From JANXUC01 sp043782485 (GTDB taxonomy: Bacteria; Acidobacteriota; Terriglobia; Terriglobales; Acidobacteriaceae): a DNA stretch of 64,000 nucleotides. Location of the stretch: positions 34,455-98,454 of the forward strand of contig JAYWAL010000048.1 of assembly GCA_043782485.1 (NCBI GenBank), read 5' to 3'. This document shows positions 41,232 to 50,050 of this stretch, piece after piece (position 1 is the stretch's first letter; the number at the start of each line of letters is the position of its first letter). A program made the translations under genes and the position numbers. Below the pieces are notes generated by a model. The model was not told the origin of the DNA, made no database searches, and worked only from the letters and a program-made list of their open reading frames with translations.

Positions 41232-42635
41232 GTGCGCGCACTGCTGCAACGTCATCGCCGCTTCTTCTTCGCCTTCACCGTCGCAGCGCTTGTTCTGCGC
41301 GCATTCTTCGTCATCAAATTTCCGCAAGTCACACCTGATTCGCTTCTCTACGCCGACCTCGCCAAAAATTGGCTCGCCCACGGCATCTATGGACAGAGCG
41401 ATCCTTCCGGCATCATCGCCACCTTCATTCGCCTCCCCGGCTACCCCGCGTTTCTGGGTGCCGTTTTCGCCGTCTTCGGCAGCGACAACCTGCGCGCCGT
41501 CTTCGCCCTGCAAATTCTCATTGACCTTGGCACGTGCTTCATCCTGGCCGACGCCGCCCGTCGCTGTCTGCAATCGGACCGCGCTGCCAAAACCGCCTTC
41601 GCTCTCGCCGCTCTTTGCCCCTTCCTCGCCAATTACACCGCCGCCGTCCTCACCGAAACGCTGGAAGTCTTCGCCACGGCACTCGCCCTCAACCTAGCGC
41701 TTGCGGCCATGGAACGAAAAACCTCTCGGGGTTGGGTCTACTGCGGCATCGCTGTCGGCACCGCCATCCAGCTCCGCCCCGATGGTGGCCTTCTCGCCGC
41801 CGCCATCGGAGCCTACCTTCTGCTGCGCCACCGGTTCGCGGCCCTCCTCACCCTCAGCCTCACCGTGGCTCTGTGCCTGACCCCCTGGACTCTCCGCAAC
41901 TTCCATACCTTCCACCAATTCCAACCCTTGGCTCCCCGCTACGCCAACACCACGGAAGACCCCGTCCCCTATGGCTTCAACCGCTGGACCAAAACCTGGA
42001 TCGCCGACTATGTTTCAACGGAAGAACTTTACTGGAACGAACCCGGCGACGAAATGGACTTTGACAAGCTCCCATCCCGCGCCTTCGACAGCCAGCAACA
42101 GTTCGACGCCACCCAGCAAATCTTCGATGACTACAACGCCAACCACGAAATCGATGCGGACCTCGACGCGCGCTTTGCCGCGCTCGCCCAGGAGCGCATC
42201 CATGCCGCCCCACTGCGCTACTACGTCAGGCTCCCGCTCCTACGCATGGCCGACATGTGGCTGCGTCCGCGGACTGAACTCATCCCGGTGGACCCGCGCT
42301 GGTGGGAGTTCGACGATGTCGCGTTCGGTTCCACTGTCGCCGTCAGTTTCGGCCTCATCAACCTCTTCTGCATCGCGGCCGCGCTCATCGGCCTCGCCCG
42401 CCGAGCTTTACTGCACACGGGCTTGCTGTCTTTGTTTCTGCTACTCCGAACGCTCCTCCTCGGCACCCTGGAAAACCCCGAGCCTCGCTACACCCTGGAG
42501 TGCTATCCGGCCATAATCCTCGCTGCCTCAGCCGCCTTTCGCAGGAGCGTCCGCTCGCGATCGACCACCACCCATCTACAGGATTCTGAACCTCAGCTAC
42601 CAAAACTCACATCTCCGGGATCGCAAAGATCGTAA
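41232..42635 (+). CDS. Polytopic membrane glycosyltransferase (GT39/ArnT-like)
   Basis: The protein has 467 residues. It has about nine to ten hydrophobic segments. The first loop carries TPDSLLYADLAKNWLAHGIYG and IRLPGYPAFLGAVFAV, the layout of lipid-linked sugar transferases of the PMT/ArnT type, with an acidic residue at the expected catalytic loop. It would transfer a sugar from a polyprenyl carrier to a surface acceptor. The GTG at 41232 is the likely start. No Shine-Dalgarno is seen, and TATAGT at 41221-41226 lies only six bases before it, so the message could be leaderless. Confidence 0.75.
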   Translation: MRALLQRHRRFFFAFTVAALVLRAFFVIKFPQVTPDSLLYADLAKNWLAHGIYGQSDPSGIIATFIRLPGYPAFLGAVFAVFGSDNLRAVFALQILIDLGTCFILADAARRCLQSDRAAKTAFALAALCPFLANYTAAVLTETLEVFATALALNLALAAMERKTSRGWVYCGIAVGTAIQLRPDGGLLAAAIGAYLLLRHRFAALLTLSLTVALCLTPWTLRNFHTFHQFQPLAPRYANTTEDPVPYGFNRWTKTWIADYVSTEELYWNEPGDEMDFDKLPSRAFDSQQQFDATQQIFDDYNANHEIDADLDARFAALAQERIHAAPLRYYVRLPLLRMADMWLRPRTELIPVDPRWWEFDDVAFGSTVAVSFGLINLFCIAAALIGLARRALLHTGLLSLFLLLRTLLLGTLENPEPRYTLECYPAIILAASAAFRRSVRSRSTTTHLQDSEPQLPKLTSPGSQRS

Positions 42636-42766
42636 GTATCTGATTTTCCAGCTTGCGCAATTCGGACACTCACTTGCAGAATGGTAGGCACCAATATTCT
42701 GAAGGCTTGTGGCGCGCCGCCGCCGTGCCCTAACTCTTCGCAATCCGCACTCGCAAGGAGCTAGCC

Positions 42767-45700
42767 GTGAAATTTTTTCGCCCGCTGTGTTTCGTTTTAT
42801 TACTCGCCGTTGTCTTTGTCTTCGCCTCCTTGGCCACGGCCCAAAGCGCCACTTCCTCCCTGAGCGGTACCATCAGTGACGCTAAACAAGCCGTCGTCCC
42901 GGGTGCCGTTCTTACCCTTAGCAATTCCCAAACCGGCTTCTCCCGCACCATCAAGTCCAACGGCCAAGGCGATTACCAATTCCTGCAAGTGCCGCCCGCT
43001 CCCTACGAACTCACGGTCAGCGCCCCGGGCTTCGGCACCGTCAAGCGGGAAAACGTCGTCCTTCAGGTCAGCAGCCCCGCCTCCCTCAACATCACCCTGC
43101 AAGTCGCCTCCCAGTCCGTCACGGTGGAAGTCACGGGCGAAGCCCCAGCCGTCAACATCACCGACGCCACGCTCGGCCACAACTTCAACAGCAAGCAGCT
43201 CATTGACCTGCCGTCCGAAGGCCGCGACCCGGTTTCCATCCTCAGCCTCCAGCCCGGGGTGACCTACATCGGCAAGCGCTCCAATGACGATCAAAACGAC
43301 GATAGCCGCGGCGGCTCCGTCAACGGCGCGCGCAGCGACCAAACCAACATCACGCTTGACGGCCTCGACAACAACGATCAGCTCAACGGCTATGCCTTCG
43401 AAGGCGCGCTGCGCACCACGCTCGATTCGCTACAGGAATTCCGCGTCACCACCAGCAACGCCGATGCCGATTCGGGACGCTCCTCCGGGGCGCAGGTCAA
43501 TCTAGTCACCAAAAGCGGCACCAACAGCCTGCACGGCTCACTGTACGAGTATCACCGCCCCACCTTCACCGCCGCCAACGAGTGGTTTAACAAAAAAGCT
43601 CAAATCAAGGCGGGCCTTCCTAACCGCCCCGGCAAGGTTCTGCGTAACACCTTCGGCGCCAGCATCGGCGGCCCCATCAAGAAAGATCGCGTTTTCGTCT
43701 TCAGCGCCTATGAGGGCTATCGTAGCGCGGAAACCGCGCAGAGAACCCGCACCGTCCCCAGCGACAACCTGCGCCATGGAATCATCTCCTATCTGTGCGA
43801 TCCCGTGGCTGATGCCAATTGCGCTGTGGGCAACGCTGGCGGCGTCTCCGTCACCACTATTCCCGGAAATACCAATAGCCTTCTTGCCACTCTCACTCCC
43901 AAGCAATTCGCAGACCTGGACCCAAATTGCAGTTCCGCTGGAACTTGCCCGCTCGGCCCAGGAGCCAATCCGCTCGTCACCGCCATCTTTAGCCAGTACC
44001 CGGGTTCCAACACCAACGCCAGTGACGGCTCTGACGGTTACAACTTCCTCGGATATACGTTTGCCGCCGCCGATCCCATCAAACATGACACCTACATCGG
44101 CAAGCTCGATTTCAATCTCACTCCCAACGGAAACCACACCCTCTTCCTGCGCGGCAACCTTCAGAACGACCACGAAAAAACTCCGCCCGAATTCAACAAG
44201 CAATCCCCTAACGATTTTGTCACCGACAACAGCAAAGGAATCGCCCTCGGCTACACGGCTTTGCTCAGCAACACGCTCATTAACAATTTCCGCTACTCCT
44301 TCGTCCGCCAGGGCACCGGCCAAAGCGGCGCTCCCCCCGCCAACTACATCAGCTTCCGCGGCCTCGATGACTTCCACAATGTCGATGGTTCCCTCTACAG
44401 CAATGTCCCCGTCCACAACTTTGTCGATGACGTCTCCTGGACCAAAGGCTCTCACACCCTCCAGTTCGGTGGAAATCTCCGTCTGGTTCACAACAACCGC
44501 CTCTCCAACCGCCAGAACTCCACCGTGGGTACCACCAATCTTTACTGGTTGAACCCTTCTTTCATTTCCGGCAATGGCGGAAGTCTCGACCCTGCGACCG
44601 GCACCAATTACCCAGCGGTAGAAGGCGACTTTGGCACTTCTTACGATTTCGCGGCGGTTGCCCTAGCTGGCATCATCAGTGAAGTCACCGCCACCTCCAA
44701 CAAGGACAAAACCGGAAACTTCCTCCCCGCTGGGGCCTTAGTTCCTCGCCATTTTCAATCCTGGGAAGGCGAAATGTATCTCCAGGATAAGTGGCGCGTC
44801 CAGCCCAATCTCACCGTCACTTTCGGCCTTCGCTATTCCCTGCTTCAGCCTCCGTATGAAAATCGCGGCAATGAGGTGGCACCCACCATCAGCCTCCACG
44901 ATTGGTTCAACCGCCGCGGCCAGGACATGCTCCAGGGCATCACCACCCAGCCCGACATCACCTTTGATCTCTCCGGCAAAGCCAACCACGGCAAGCCCAT
45001 CTGGAATTGGGATTATCGCAATCTCGCGCCGCGTCTTGCCATTGCCTTTTCGCCCGACCACGGTAAAAGCTCCATCCGCGCCGGATATGGTCTCTACTTC
45101 GATCACTTCGGCCAAGGCGTGGTCAACACTTTCGACCGCCAAGGCTCCTACGGCTTAACCACCACCCAGGAAAATCCCGCTGGAATCCAGACCGTCGACG
45201 AAGCGCCCCGTTTCACGGGCTTGAATGACATCCCCGGGTTACTCACTCCACCGCCGCCCGGTCCATTTCCTTACACGCCCTCGGGTGATCCCAACACCGC
45301 GGGCCTGGCCATTGCATGGGGCCTGGATGACAAGCTCAAAACCCCCTATTCCCACGTCTTCGATCTCTCCTTTACCCGTGAACTCAGCAAAGGACTCGTG
45401 CTCGAAGCCACTTACACCGGTCGTCTCGGCCGACGACTGCTTCAAGAAGCCGACCTGGCTCAACCTCTCGATTTGGTGGACCAAAAGTCCAAAACCGACT
45501 ACTTCGCCGCCGCCACCCAATTCGCCAAACTCGGGGAAGCGGGCACGAATATCGAAAGTGTCGCGCCCATCCCTTACTGGGAGAATATGTTTCCCCTGGC
45601 CGCAGGTTCCGGCCTGTTATCCGGATCGGATTCCTCTACACCCTGTTCACCCGGTACGGCACCCAGTTCTCCTTCAGCTACCCAGAATATGTACGATCTT

Positions 45701-46639
45701 TTCTACTGCAATCTGCATAACGAAACCCTTGCTCTCGTAATCGCCGATGGATTCTGCTATCCCGCCTGTGCCGGACCTAGCGGCACCCCGTTCCAGTATT
45801 ACCAGGATCAATTCGCCTCGCTGTACTCCTGGCGCTCCCAGGGCAGCAGCACCTACCACGGCCTGCAACTCACCCTGCGTCACCCCCTGAGCAACGGCCT
45901 GCAATTCGACATCAACTACACCTATTCCAAATCGATTGACGTTGGCTCAAATGCGGAACGCGTCAATGGCTTTGAAAGCGGCGGCCTCGCTTTTAACAGC
46001 CAAGTCGTAAACTCCTGGAGTCCAAACCAGTGGCGCGCCATCTCCGACTTCGACACCAAACATCAGATCAACGCCAATTGGGTTTGGGATCTTCCTTACG
46101 GCAAGGGCCGCCACTGGGGCGGTGCCTCCGGCGGCCTCCTGGACGCCATTCTCGGCGGTTGGGGATTCAACGGACTAACCCGTTGGACCAGCGGATTCCC
46201 GTTCACGGTCTCGGCGGGCGCGGGTTATGCCACCAACTATGAACTCTATGGATCCTCCGTGCTCGTAGGCAGGAAACCCGCCACGGGAGTCTTTCGCGAT
46301 CCAGATGGTGATCCCAACGCTTTTAGAGACCCGCAGAGCTTGGCCATTGGCGGGGGTATTTTCCGTGCCCCCTACCCCGGCGAAGCCGGCCAGCGCAACA
46401 ACTTCCGCGGACCCGGCTTTTTCAGCGTGGACACCGGTCTCGCCAAGAGCTGGAAGCCCAAAGAATCCCAGGAACTTCGCTTCTCCTGGGAAATCTTCAA
46501 CCTGACCAACTCCGTCCGCTTCGATGCCGCAGGCGCTTTGACCGGCCAAGCCCTGGTCAGCATCGGCGGGTTCGGCAAATACTCCCGCACCCTAACCGAT
46601 TCCCGCGTAATGCAGTTCGGCCTCCGTTATAGCTTCTAA
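42767..46639 (+). CDS. Oar-type TonB-dependent receptor
   Basis: The protein has 1290 residues. A signal peptide (1-26, to TAQS) precedes a carboxypeptidase-regulatory-like domain (about 28-115; GTISDAKQAVVPGAVLTLSN). A plug domain follows (SRGGSVNGARSDQTNITLDGLDNND). The rest is a long outer-membrane barrel ending in aromatic F (MQFGLRYSF). Such proteins are abundant in Acidobacteriota and are thought to import large nutrients; none of the substrates is known here. The start is GTG at 42767 with AAGGAG upstream. It stands alone, upstream of and convergent with the atp operon. Confidence 0.93.
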   Translation: MKFFRPLCFVLLLAVVFVFASLATAQSATSSLSGTISDAKQAVVPGAVLTLSNSQTGFSRTIKSNGQGDYQFLQVPPAPYELTVSAPGFGTVKRENVVLQVSSPASLNITLQVASQSVTVEVTGEAPAVNITDATLGHNFNSKQLIDLPSEGRDPVSILSLQPGVTYIGKRSNDDQNDDSRGGSVNGARSDQTNITLDGLDNNDQLNGYAFEGALRTTLDSLQEFRVTTSNADADSGRSSGAQVNLVTKSGTNSLHGSLYEYHRPTFTAANEWFNKKAQIKAGLPNRPGKVLRNTFGASIGGPIKKDRVFVFSAYEGYRSAETAQRTRTVPSDNLRHGIISYLCDPVADANCAVGNAGGVSVTTIPGNTNSLLATLTPKQFADLDPNCSSAGTCPLGPGANPLVTAIFSQYPGSNTNASDGSDGYNFLGYTFAAADPIKHDTYIGKLDFNLTPNGNHTLFLRGNLQNDHEKTPPEFNKQSPNDFVTDNSKGIALGYTALLSNTLINNFRYSFVRQGTGQSGAPPANYISFRGLDDFHNVDGSLYSNVPVHNFVDDVSWTKGSHTLQFGGNLRLVHNNRLSNRQNSTVGTTNLYWLNPSFISGNGGSLDPATGTNYPAVEGDFGTSYDFAAVALAGIISEVTATSNKDKTGNFLPAGALVPRHFQSWEGEMYLQDKWRVQPNLTVTFGLRYSLLQPPYENRGNEVAPTISLHDWFNRRGQDMLQGITTQPDITFDLSGKANHGKPIWNWDYRNLAPRLAIAFSPDHGKSSIRAGYGLYFDHFGQGVVNTFDRQGSYGLTTTQENPAGIQTVDEAPRFTGLNDIPGLLTPPPPGPFPYTPSGDPNTAGLAIAWGLDDKLKTPYSHVFDLSFTRELSKGLVLEATYTGRLGRRLLQEADLAQPLDLVDQKSKTDYFAAATQFAKLGEAGTNIESVAPIPYWENMFPLAAGSGLLSGSDSSTPCSPGTAPSSPSATQNMYDLFYCNLHNETLALVIADGFCYPACAGPSGTPFQYYQDQFASLYSWRSQGSSTYHGLQLTLRHPLSNGLQFDINYTYSKSIDVGSNAERVNGFESGGLAFNSQVVNSWSPNQWRAISDFDTKHQINANWVWDLPYGKGRHWGGASGGLLDAILGGWGFNGLTRWTSGFPFTVSAGAGYATNYELYGSSVLVGRKPATGVFRDPDGDPNAFRDPQSLAIGGGIFRAPYPGEAGQRNNFRGPGFFSVDTGLAKSWKPKESQELRFSWEIFNLTNSVRFDAAGALTGQALVSIGGFGKYSRTLTDSRVMQFGLRYSF

Positions 46640-46769
46640 GGTTGAGGTGTTGGGGTTAGAAATTTGGGCTTGCGGCGACTGAACTGCTTAAGAACCGCTT
46701 CGCCTCGCCCCAAGGAGACCAAGGGCAAGGGAGCATAACTCTCGATTTCCCCGTGCGGTACGGCGTTAG

Positions 46770-47177
46770 CTATTCGGGTTTCCCGGCGACGCCGATTCGG
46801 TTTTCGGCACGGGCTAAGGCGTCGAGCGTGCGGGGGTAGTCGGTGTTGACGTCGGGCGTTTTGAGTATTTGCTCCGCCTGTGCTTTGGCCTTTTGGGCGC
46901 GGGCGACGTCGATTTCAGTGGGTCGCTCGGCGGTTTCGGCCAGGATGGTGACTTTGCCCGGCAGTACCTCGGCAAAGCCCCAAGCGACGGCGAAGCGGTG
47001 CGTGATGTTGGCGTTACGGTAGGTAATTTCGCCGACGCCAAGTTCGGTGATCAGCGGGGCGTGGCCCGGCAGGATACCGAGGTAGCCGTCGCGACCGGGA
47101 ATTTCCATTTCCTCGGCCACGTCTTTGACGACCTGGCGGTCGGGAGTTACGATTTCGAATTGGAACGTGTCGGCCAT
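46770..47177 (-). CDS. atpC: F1 ATP synthase epsilon subunit
   Basis: The protein has 135 residues. The N-terminal beta sandwich (FQFEIVTPDRQVV, EMEIPGRDGYLGILPGHAPLI) and the C-terminal helical hairpin (AQKAKAQAEQIL) match epsilon subunits. Epsilon links the rotor to gamma and inhibits ATP hydrolysis. It ends the operon, 178 bases after atpD, across a spacer with an inverted repeat. Confidence 0.96.
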   Translation of the reverse strand: MADTFQFEIVTPDRQVVKDVAEEMEIPGRDGYLGILPGHAPLITELGVGEITYRNANITHRFAVAWGFAEVLPGKVTILAETAERPTEIDVARAQKAKAQAEQILKTPDVNTDYPRTLDALARAENRIGVAGKPE

Positions 47178-47211
47178 GGAGGTTATCGCTGTGGTCTTGA
47201 GCGTGTCGCGG

Positions 47212-47342
47212 GATTGCAGAAGTTAGAAGTCAGATTACAGAAGTAAAATCGGACTCGCCGCTGCAATGGCCCTTGCTTCCGCATTCTTATTTCTGACTCC
47301 TGCAATGCCTTTCGTACTTCTGCAATCTGACTTCTTACTTGC
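47212..47342. repeat. Inverted repeat in the atpD-atpC spacer
   Basis: AAGTTAGAAGTCAGATTACA followed by GAAGTA (47220-47245) matches the reverse complement of TACTTCTGCAATCTGACTTC followed by TTACTTG (47315-47341) at about 24 of 26 positions. A third, weaker copy lies between the arms near 47283-47310. Confidence 0.7.
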
Positions 47343-47355
47343 TTGTGCATTGCCC

Positions 47356-48798
47356 CTATGCCGCGGTTTTCATCTTCTCGGCTTCTTCCAGGACTTCGTC
47401 AATGCCGCCCTTGAGGTAGAAGGCCTGTTCCGGGATTTCGTCGTACTTGCCTTCCACGATGCCGCGGAAGCTCTTGACGGTGTCTTCAATTTTGACGTAA
47501 CGGCCCGGACGTCCCGTAAATTGCTCGGCGACGTGGAACGGTTGCGACAAGAACTTCTGCACTTTTCTGGCTCGGGCGACGACCAGCTTCTGGTCTTCAC
47601 TGAGTTCGTCAATACCGAGGATGGCGATGATGTCTTGCAGGTCTTTATAGGTCTGCAAGGTGCGCTTCACCATTTGGGCGACATCGTAGTGTTCCTGGCC
47701 CACGATGAGCGGGTCGAGAATTCTGGAAGTGGAAGCCAGCGGATCTACGGCGGGATAGATTCCGATTTCCGTCAACGCGCGCGAGAGCACCGTGGTCGCA
47801 TCCAAGTGGGCGAAAGCCGTGGCGGGCGCGGGGTCGGTGAGATCGTCGGCTGGCACATAAATTGCTTGCACTGACGTAATCGATCCTTTTTTCGTGGAGG
47901 TGATGCGCTCCTGTAGTTCGCCCATTTCCGTCGCGAGGTTCGGTTGATAGCCGACGGCGCTGGGCATACGGCCGAGAAGCGCGGACACTTCCGAACCCGC
48001 TTGCGTGAAGCGGAAAATATTGTCGATGAACAGAAGCGTGTCCGCGCCTTCGACGTCGCGGAAATATTCCGCGACGGTGAGGCCGCTAAGAGCGACGCGG
48101 AGACGGGCGCCTGGCGGCTCGGTCATCTGGCCGTAAATCAGGGAGGCCTTGGACTTCGACGGGTCGCCCGGCTTGATAACTCCCGACTCCGACATTTCCA
48201 GCCACAAGTCGTTGCCTTCACGCGTACGTTCGCCGACTCCGACGAACACCGAGAATCCGCCGTGCTGCTTGGCGACGTTGTTGATCAGCTCTTGAATAAA
48301 AACAGTCTTGCCGACGCCAGCTCCGCCGAAAAGGCCGATTTTGCCTCCCTTCAGGAAGGGTTGAACCAAGTCGACGACCTTAACGCCGGTCTCAAACATT
48401 TCGGCGCGGGTAGATTGTTCGTCGAACGCCGGGGCCTGACGGTGAATCGGGTGGCGTTCTTTGTATTCGATCGGCCCTAGCTCATCGACGGGCTCGCCGA
48501 CGACGTTCATGACGCGACCGAGCGTTCCGCGGCCCACCGGAACGGTGATCTGCGCGCCGAGGTCAATGGCCTTCATGCCGCGGACTAGGCCGTCGGTGGC
48601 CTGCATGGAGACGCAGCGCACTCGGCCTTCGCCGAGATGCTGTTGCACTTCCAGGATGATGCTGATGGGTTCCGGCGTGTTGAAACCTTCGCTGACTACC
48701 TGCACTGCCTGGTAGATGGGCGGGAGAGAGCCTTCGGCGAATTGCACGTCGACGGCGGGACCGGAGATTTGAATGACCTTGCCAATGTTTTGAGCCAT
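47356..48798 (-). CDS. atpD: F1 ATP synthase beta subunit
   Basis: The protein has 480 residues. The P-loop is GGAGVGKTVFIQ, followed by GERTREGNDLW, the Walker B strand LLFIDNIFRF and ALLGRMPSAVGYQP. The catalytic Glu and the DELSEDQ block (lower lever) are present. It is the catalytic subunit of ATP synthase. The atpG-atpD spacer carries two small hairpins. Confidence 0.98.
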   Translation of the reverse strand: MAQNIGKVIQISGPAVDVQFAEGSLPPIYQAVQVVSEGFNTPEPISIILEVQQHLGEGRVRCVSMQATDGLVRGMKAIDLGAQITVPVGRGTLGRVMNVVGEPVDELGPIEYKERHPIHRQAPAFDEQSTRAEMFETGVKVVDLVQPFLKGGKIGLFGGAGVGKTVFIQELINNVAKQHGGFSVFVGVGERTREGNDLWLEMSESGVIKPGDPSKSKASLIYGQMTEPPGARLRVALSGLTVAEYFRDVEGADTLLFIDNIFRFTQAGSEVSALLGRMPSAVGYQPNLATEMGELQERITSTKKGSITSVQAIYVPADDLTDPAPATAFAHLDATTVLSRALTEIGIYPAVDPLASTSRILDPLIVGQEHYDVAQMVKRTLQTYKDLQDIIAILGIDELSEDQKLVVARARKVQKFLSQPFHVAEQFTGRPGRYVKIEDTVKSFRGIVEGKYDEIPEQAFYLKGGIDEVLEEAEKMKTAA

Positions 48799-48822
48799 AA
48801 TCTTTTTCTCTGTTCTTCATCC

Positions 48823-48876
48823 AGCGCCTAAAGGCGCTTAACTCTGTGACGCTTTCGGCATGCCTGAAGGCATGCC
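48823..48876. repeat. Two tandem hairpins in the atpG-atpD spacer
   Basis: AGCGCC-taaa-GGCGCT lies at 48823-48838. GGCATGCC-tgaa-GGCATGCC lies at 48857-48876, and in the second each arm is itself a palindrome. Confidence 0.75.
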
Positions 48877-48895
48877 CTGATACAGATCCCAAACT

Positions 48896-49999
48896 CTACT
48901 GGGCGGCGGCGCCGCTTACAATTTCGATAATTTCTTTCGTAATTTTGGCCTGACGGGCGCGGTTCATGATCAGCGTCAGGCGTTCGATCATGTCGGATGC
49001 GTTGTTGGTGGCCGAGTCCATGGCGGTCATGCGGGCGGCGTGTTCGGCTGCTACGGACTCCAGCATCGCCCGGTAAATCTGGTTCACTACATACTTGGGG
49101 AGCAAGGCTCCGAACAAACGCTCGGGTGTTTGCTCGTAGATATAGTCGACGTTGGCGGTGCCGAAGGCGTCCGCGGCTTTGTCGGCTGGGTTTTCCTGTT
49201 CGCGAAGATTGACACCCGCGGTTCTGGCGGCTTCGGCGCGGCGGAGCCGTTCTCCCTCGCTGGCTTCTTCGGACATGCGGACCACGTCTTCGCCGATTTG
49301 TTCTATGGGCAGAATCTGGTCGACAACCAGACGCTGCGCAATCACCGACTTGAATTCATTGAAGACCACATAAACGGAGTCGATTTCGGCATGGATGTAG
49401 CGATCCATGATGCTGGTGGCCAGGGCCTGCACTTGGCCGTATTCGACTTTCGCCAGGACGCCAACGTGTTCGCCGGTGACTTCGACCGGAGCTGTTCGGC
49501 TCTTGGGACCGGTGGTGTGGACTTCCTCTTCGGCGCTGTCGTGCGCATGCTCAAGCATCTGTTCGAGCTGTGCGGTCTGCACGCTGGCTGCGGGAAAACG
49601 GCGGCGCAGAAAATCACGGCCTTTGCGGCCTACGGTTTCAATATCGACATTCTTGCCGGTCTTGGTTTCAAGGAAGCGAGCGGCGGCTTTGTTGATATTG
49701 GTGTTGAACGCCCCGGCCAGACCCTTATCACCAGTTACGACGATAACCAAAACATTCTTTTCTTCGCGCTGGATCAGCAGCGGGTGGTGCGGCTGCCCCG
49801 TGACCGGGTCGTAAAGTTCGGCGCGGGAGACCAGGCTTTTGAGGACGTTCGTCATCATCTGGGCGTAAGGGCGGGCGGCCATGGCCCGTTCCTGCGCGCG
49901 GCGCAACTTCGCGGCCGAGACCATTTTCATGGCCTTGGTGATTTGCCGCGTATTGATTACGCTGCGGATGCGGCGCTTGATGTCGAGAACGTTGGGCAT
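48896..49999 (-). CDS. atpG: F1 ATP synthase gamma subunit, enlarged
   Basis: The protein has 367 residues, against about 285-300 in most bacteria. The N-terminal helix (DIKRRIRSVINTRQITKAM) and C-terminal helix (TNNASDMIERLTLIMNRARQ) that form the rotor coiled coil are normal. Extra sequence lies at about 147-180 (charged, with AEEEVHTTGPKS) and about 236-284 (RMSEEASEGERLRRAEAART and on), which together account for the excess. Insertions in the globular part may affect regulation (inference). Confidence 0.96.
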   Translation of the reverse strand: MPNVLDIKRRIRSVINTRQITKAMKMVSAAKLRRAQERAMAARPYAQMMTNVLKSLVSRAELYDPVTGQPHHPLLIQREEKNVLVIVVTGDKGLAGAFNTNINKAAARFLETKTGKNVDIETVGRKGRDFLRRRFPAASVQTAQLEQMLEHAHDSAEEEVHTTGPKSRTAPVEVTGEHVGVLAKVEYGQVQALATSIMDRYIHAEIDSVYVVFNEFKSVIAQRLVVDQILPIEQIGEDVVRMSEEASEGERLRRAEAARTAGVNLREQENPADKAADAFGTANVDYIYEQTPERLFGALLPKYVVNQIYRAMLESVAAEHAARMTAMDSATNNASDMIERLTLIMNRARQAKITKEIIEIVSGAAAQ

Positions 50000-50008
50000 G
50001 GTTTAAAT

Positions 50009-50050
50009 CGATTGCAGATTGTAGATTTCAGAATGCAGGAAGTAAGAACT
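50009..50050. repeat. Repeat-like sequence in the atpA-atpG spacer
   Basis: GATTGCAGATTGTAGATTTC followed by AGAATGCAGGAAGTAAGAAC resembles the GCAGAAGTNAGAAGTCAGATT unit of the atpD-atpC spacer. Confidence 0.45.

Noticed and set aside
43538..44491. A 317-residue open frame opposite the first TonB receptor
   Set aside because: It is antisense to the receptor gene and its composition (Val, Gly, Ala, Glu) is typical of shadow frames.
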